Positions 5,601 to 6,800 of a DNA stretch of 6,800 bases are shown piece after piece; positions within the stretch are counted from its first letter, which is position 1, and every line of letters starts with the position of its first letter. The notes beneath the pieces were generated by a model. That model was not told the origin of the DNA, searched no databases, and saw only the letters and a list, made by a program, of their open reading frames with translations. Location of the stretch: NCBI GenBank assembly GCA_050012355.1, contig JBEKHI010000431.1, positions 1 through 6,800 on the forward strand. Direction: 5' to 3'. The translations under genes and the position numbers were made by a program. Origin of the DNA: JBEKHI01 sp050012355 (GTDB lineage: Bacteria; Actinomycetota; Actinomycetes; Streptosporangiales; Streptosporangiaceae).

Positions 5601-6800
5601 GGGCCGGAGGATGATTTCTTCGCCTTGGGCGGGCATTCCCTTGGAGCGATCCGGCTGGTCGGCCGGATCCGCGCGATGCTGGGAACCGAGACATCGATCA
5701 GGCTGGTGTTTGAGGCGCCGACACCGGCCGGGCTGGCGGAGAGACTGGGATCGGCCGGGTCAGCCCGGGCGCCGCTGGCGGCGCGGGTGCGGCCGGATCG
5801 GGTGCCGTTGTCGTTCGCGCAGCAGCAGCTGTGGTTCCTGTGGCGGCTCCAGGGATCGTCCGCGACCTATAACAGGTCCCTGGTGATACGGCTGGACGGC
5901 GATCTAGAGATCGCCGCGCTCAGTGCGGCACTGCGAGATGTCATCGGACGGCATGAGGCATTGCGCACGGTATTCCCGTCGTTCGGCGATGAGCCGTACC
6001 AGCGGGTTCTGGACCCTGGGGAACTAGACTGGGGACTTCAGGTAACCGCGGTGGCGGAGGCCGGTCTCCCCGACGCGGTGGACCAGGCGGCAGGGCACGC
6101 GTTCGACCTGGCCAGCGAGATCCCGCTGTGGGCATGTCTGCTGGCGGCCGGGCCGGAGACGCATGTGCTGGTGCTGGTGATCCATCACATCGCTGGTGAC
6201 CGCTGGTCAGAGGTGCCGCTGGTGCGTGACATCTCGGCGGCGTACGCGGCCCGGTGGGACGGCCATGCGCCTGGCTGGGCGCCGTTGCCGGTGCAGTACG
6301 CCGACTACGCGATCTGGCAGCGGGAGCTGCTCGGCGATGAGCACGATCCGGGCAGCCTGCTGTCGTTGCAGGTGGCGTGGTGGCGGGAGGTGCTGGCGGG
6401 TGCGCCGACCGAGCTGGCGCTGCCCGCGGACCGGCCGCGGCCGGCGGTGGCGAGTTACCGCTCATATACGGCGGATGTCGCTGTTCCGGCGGGGGTGCAT
6501 GCCGGGCTGATGTCGCTGGTCCGTGGGCAGGGCGTGACGTTGTTCATGGTGGTGCAGGCCGCGGTCGCGGTACTGCTGTCGAGGCTCGGCGCCGGGGAGG
6601 ATATTCCGGCCGGTACGGGGGTCGCGGGGCGGACGGATGCCGCGCTGGAGGATCTTGTCGGGTTCTTCATCAATACTTTGGTGCTGCGTACCGACCTGTC
6701 GGGGGATCCGTCGTTCGGGCAGGTGCTGGGGCGGGTGCGGGAGTTCTGGCTGGGGGCGCTGGATCACCAGGACGTGCCGTATGAGCGGCTGGTGGAGGAC
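2601..6800 (+). CDS. NRPS, initiation module for N-acyl-L-Asp (C-A-PCP-C..., 3' end outside the window)
   Basis: A modular nonribosomal peptide synthetase, open for 1400 codons to the window edge with no stop. Order: condensation domain C1 (about 18-445), adenylation domain (about 471-960), carrier domain (about 981-1048) and most of condensation domain C2 (from about 1068). The first module therefore has its own condensation domain before adenylation, the arrangement seen where a fatty or aryl acyl group is placed on the first amino acid. No epimerization or methyltransferase domain is present in module 1. The protein is cytosolic and needs phosphopantetheinylation. At least one more module must follow, because C2 has to pass the chain on. 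The carrier protein and dehydrogenase relic to the left fit acyl supply. The part up to about 3900 is poorer in GC than the rest, which suggests a mosaic origin. The final product cannot be named from one module; acyl-Asp1 lipopeptides such as enduracidin or amphomycin types are candidates. Confidence 0.95.
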   Translation, partial: MSETKTNDRELPGSGNYQWKLTAGQLGIWNHQILHQESPIYNAGEYLEIHGDLNLEVFESALRRVISEVGAFHLRFRDEGESVLQCIDKSDDWPVPLIDFSGGPDPRATAEEWMRADTRRPFDLREGPVFREAILKIAPDVFFWYQVGHHITYDAFSASIIAARVAQVYTALLAGDHLGEALSPVSGLFKAEYAYRGSVEFERDREFWLDVLAGFRGAASVSARPGQTAAQATQRYIEPLSPHGAAELKDAAWRLGTSFGALVLAAGAIYIHRLTRAEDIVLGFTVNWRVGQEQRRTPGLAVNTLPVRIKVGRTATVASLMREVIIGIADSMRHQRYQHARIRQDIKLVNEALFSMVINVMPYDYQLSFGDCPAYAHNITNGPVDDLLVSVYDRGGDDGVEISYDLNHYRYSAGSENDVARRFGKILEWLVTADPADQAGRAEILDETERQQVLSDWNDTASGIPVVGGVHELVTAQAAATPDAVAVSDGGKWLSYRELEERAGRLAVFLRAAGAGPESVVALCLPAGADLALAVLAVWRAGAGYLPVDPGAPGERLAFMLADSEAVLVLASVSSLAAANGRIPVVAVDGPEVAAALADGSATTAAARVTADRLAYVMYTSGSTGAPKGVQVTHGGLVNYTASVPGRVGLGAPGGRYGLLQSPVTDLGNTIILASLATGGVLHVLAPESVTDPDAVAGFLACQGIDYLKIVPSHLEALGSVGGLVRLLPTRALVLGGEATAPRLAAELLAAAGGRAVVNHYGPTETTIGVATSGLTRADLDGGSLPVGSPVANTRLYVLDGYLEPVPRGATGELYVAGAGLARGYLGRAALTGERFVACPFGPPSARMYRTGDLARWRADGQLVFRGRADDQVKIRGYRVELGEVEAALEAHPQVARAVVSVGENALGDKRLVGYVVLAADAGGLADTVSEFAARRLPEYMVPAAVVVLESLPLTANGKVDRKALPGPDYGARVGGREPASVLEEILCGLFADVLGAERVGPEDDFFALGGHSLGAIRLVGRIRAMLGTETSIRLVFEAPTPAGLAERLGSAGSARAPLAARVRPDRVPLSFAQQQLWFLWRLQGSSATYNRSLVIRLDGDLEIAALSAALRDVIGRHEALRTVFPSFGDEPYQRVLDPGELDWGLQVTAVAEAGLPDAVDQAAGHAFDLASEIPLWACLLAAGPETHVLVLVIHHIAGDRWSEVPLVRDISAAYAARWDGHAPGWAPLPVQYADYAIWQRELLGDEHDPGSLLSLQVAWWREVLAGAPTELALPADRPRPAVASYRSYTADVAVPAGVHAGLMSLVRGQGVTLFMVVQAAVAVLLSRLGAGEDIPAGTGVAGRTDAALEDLVGFFINTLVLRTDLSGDPSFGQVLGRVREFWLGALDHQDVPYERLVED
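2652..3935 (+). other. C1: starter-type condensation domain
   Basis: The first core motif is LTAGQLGIW (residues 21-29). The active-site motif is HHITYDA at 149-155: the catalytic second histidine (H150) and D154 remain, but the final Gly of HHxxxDG is Ala. The neighbourhood (FFWYQVGHHI) and the late HQRYQHARIRQDI resemble condensation domains that begin siderophore and lipopeptide synthetases (flWYQryHHIvmDGfG, HQRYxxEDLRRD), as I recall them. NTLPVR supports the later core motif. Its expected job is to join an acyl group, delivered by a carrier protein or CoA, to the amino group of Asp on the following carrier domain. Confidence 0.8.
4011..5480 (+). other. Adenylation domain, predicted substrate L-aspartate
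   Basis: Core motifs in order are LSYREL (494-499), YTSGSTGAPKG (619-629), NHYGPTE (759-765), YRTGDLARW, the GRADDQVKIRGYRVELGE stretch, and NGKVDRK with catalytic K959. Aligning by eye to the phenylalanine-activating GrsA domain gives specificity positions D666, L667, T670, K709, V734, G736, H760, I768, G769 and K959, that is DLTKVGHIGK. This is the classical aspartate code; the asparagine code differs at three positions (DLTKLGEVGK). The SPVTDLGNT context is also typical of Asp/Asn domains. The domain would form Asp-AMP and load the next carrier domain. Confidence 0.88.
5541..5745 (+). other. Peptidyl carrier domain of module 1
   Basis: The attachment motif FFALGGHSLGAIRL is intact, with Ser1013 as the phosphopantetheine site. 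The GGHS form is the usual one for carrier domains not followed by an epimerization domain (GGDS is common before one). This agrees with an L-configured first residue. Confidence 0.9.
5802..6800 (+). other. C2: LCL-like condensation domain (cut by the window edge)
   Basis: It begins SFAQQQLWFLW (1071-1081) and contains RHEALRTVF, a form typical of condensation domains joining an L-donor to an L-acceptor. The active site is HHIAGDR at 1195-1201. H1196 and D1200 are kept, but the last Gly of HHxxxDG is Arg. VGFFINTLVLRTDLSGDPSF and HQDVPYERLVED, close to the window end, show that the late core motifs are present. The domain is therefore nearly complete, and the next adenylation domain should start soon after the edge. 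Confidence 0.88.

Noticed and set aside
4770..5636. Long minus-strand open frame opposite the adenylation and carrier domains (also 5941-6465 opposite C2)
   Set aside because: These are antisense shadows of GC-rich codons; their translations are rich in Arg, Pro, Ala and His, with no recognisable domain.

Overview
The window looks like the left part of a nonribosomal peptide synthetase (NRPS) gene cluster in a high-GC Gram-positive bacterium (an actinomycete). The codon use is GC-rich, the Shine-Dalgarno sites are purine-rich, and the protein families are typical of actinomycete secondary metabolism. The genus cannot be told from this sequence. No RNA gene, CRISPR array, insertion sequence or integrase is visible.

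Layout from left to right: (1) a small protein of unknown function, 68-409 (+). (2) Convergent to it and only 11 bases away, a two-gene leftward operon. Its first gene encodes a stand-alone acyl/peptidyl carrier protein (2030-1776). Its second encodes a flavin-dependent halogenase (1764-421), whose ribosome binding site lies on the carrier protein's stop codon. (3) A divergent spacer, then a short rightward reading frame from 2124 that resembles only the N-terminal part of an acyl-CoA dehydrogenase and then loses all resemblance; it is probably a relic. (4) A non-coding leader of about 120 bases. (5) An NRPS gene starting at 2601 and still open at the window edge, with 1400 codons visible: starter-type condensation domain, adenylation domain, carrier domain, then most of a second condensation domain.

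The most informative result is the adenylation specificity code, read directly as DLTKVGHIGK. To my knowledge this is the established aspartate code. No epimerization domain follows the carrier domain, and the next condensation domain looks like the LCL class, so the first residue is predicted to be L-Asp. The synthetase opens with a condensation domain resembling starter (N-acylating) domains, and a discrete carrier protein and a broken acyl-CoA dehydrogenase lie next to it. The simplest model is an acyl chain loaded on a carrier protein and joined to the amino group of L-Asp1, giving an N-acylated peptide. The halogenase would add chlorine (or bromine) to a carrier-bound aromatic residue or to the acyl starter. 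Acyl-Asp1 together with a halogenase recalls enduracidin of the ramoplanin family. Acyl-Asp1 alone recalls amphomycin-type lipopeptides. The product cannot be fixed from one module.

Two features stand out. Both condensation domains have lost the glycine of HHxxxDG (HHITYDA and HHIAGDR). Base composition also jumps inside the NRPS gene, from about 53% GC late in the first condensation domain to about 73% in the adenylation domain, which suggests a mosaic gene joined near the condensation-adenylation linker.
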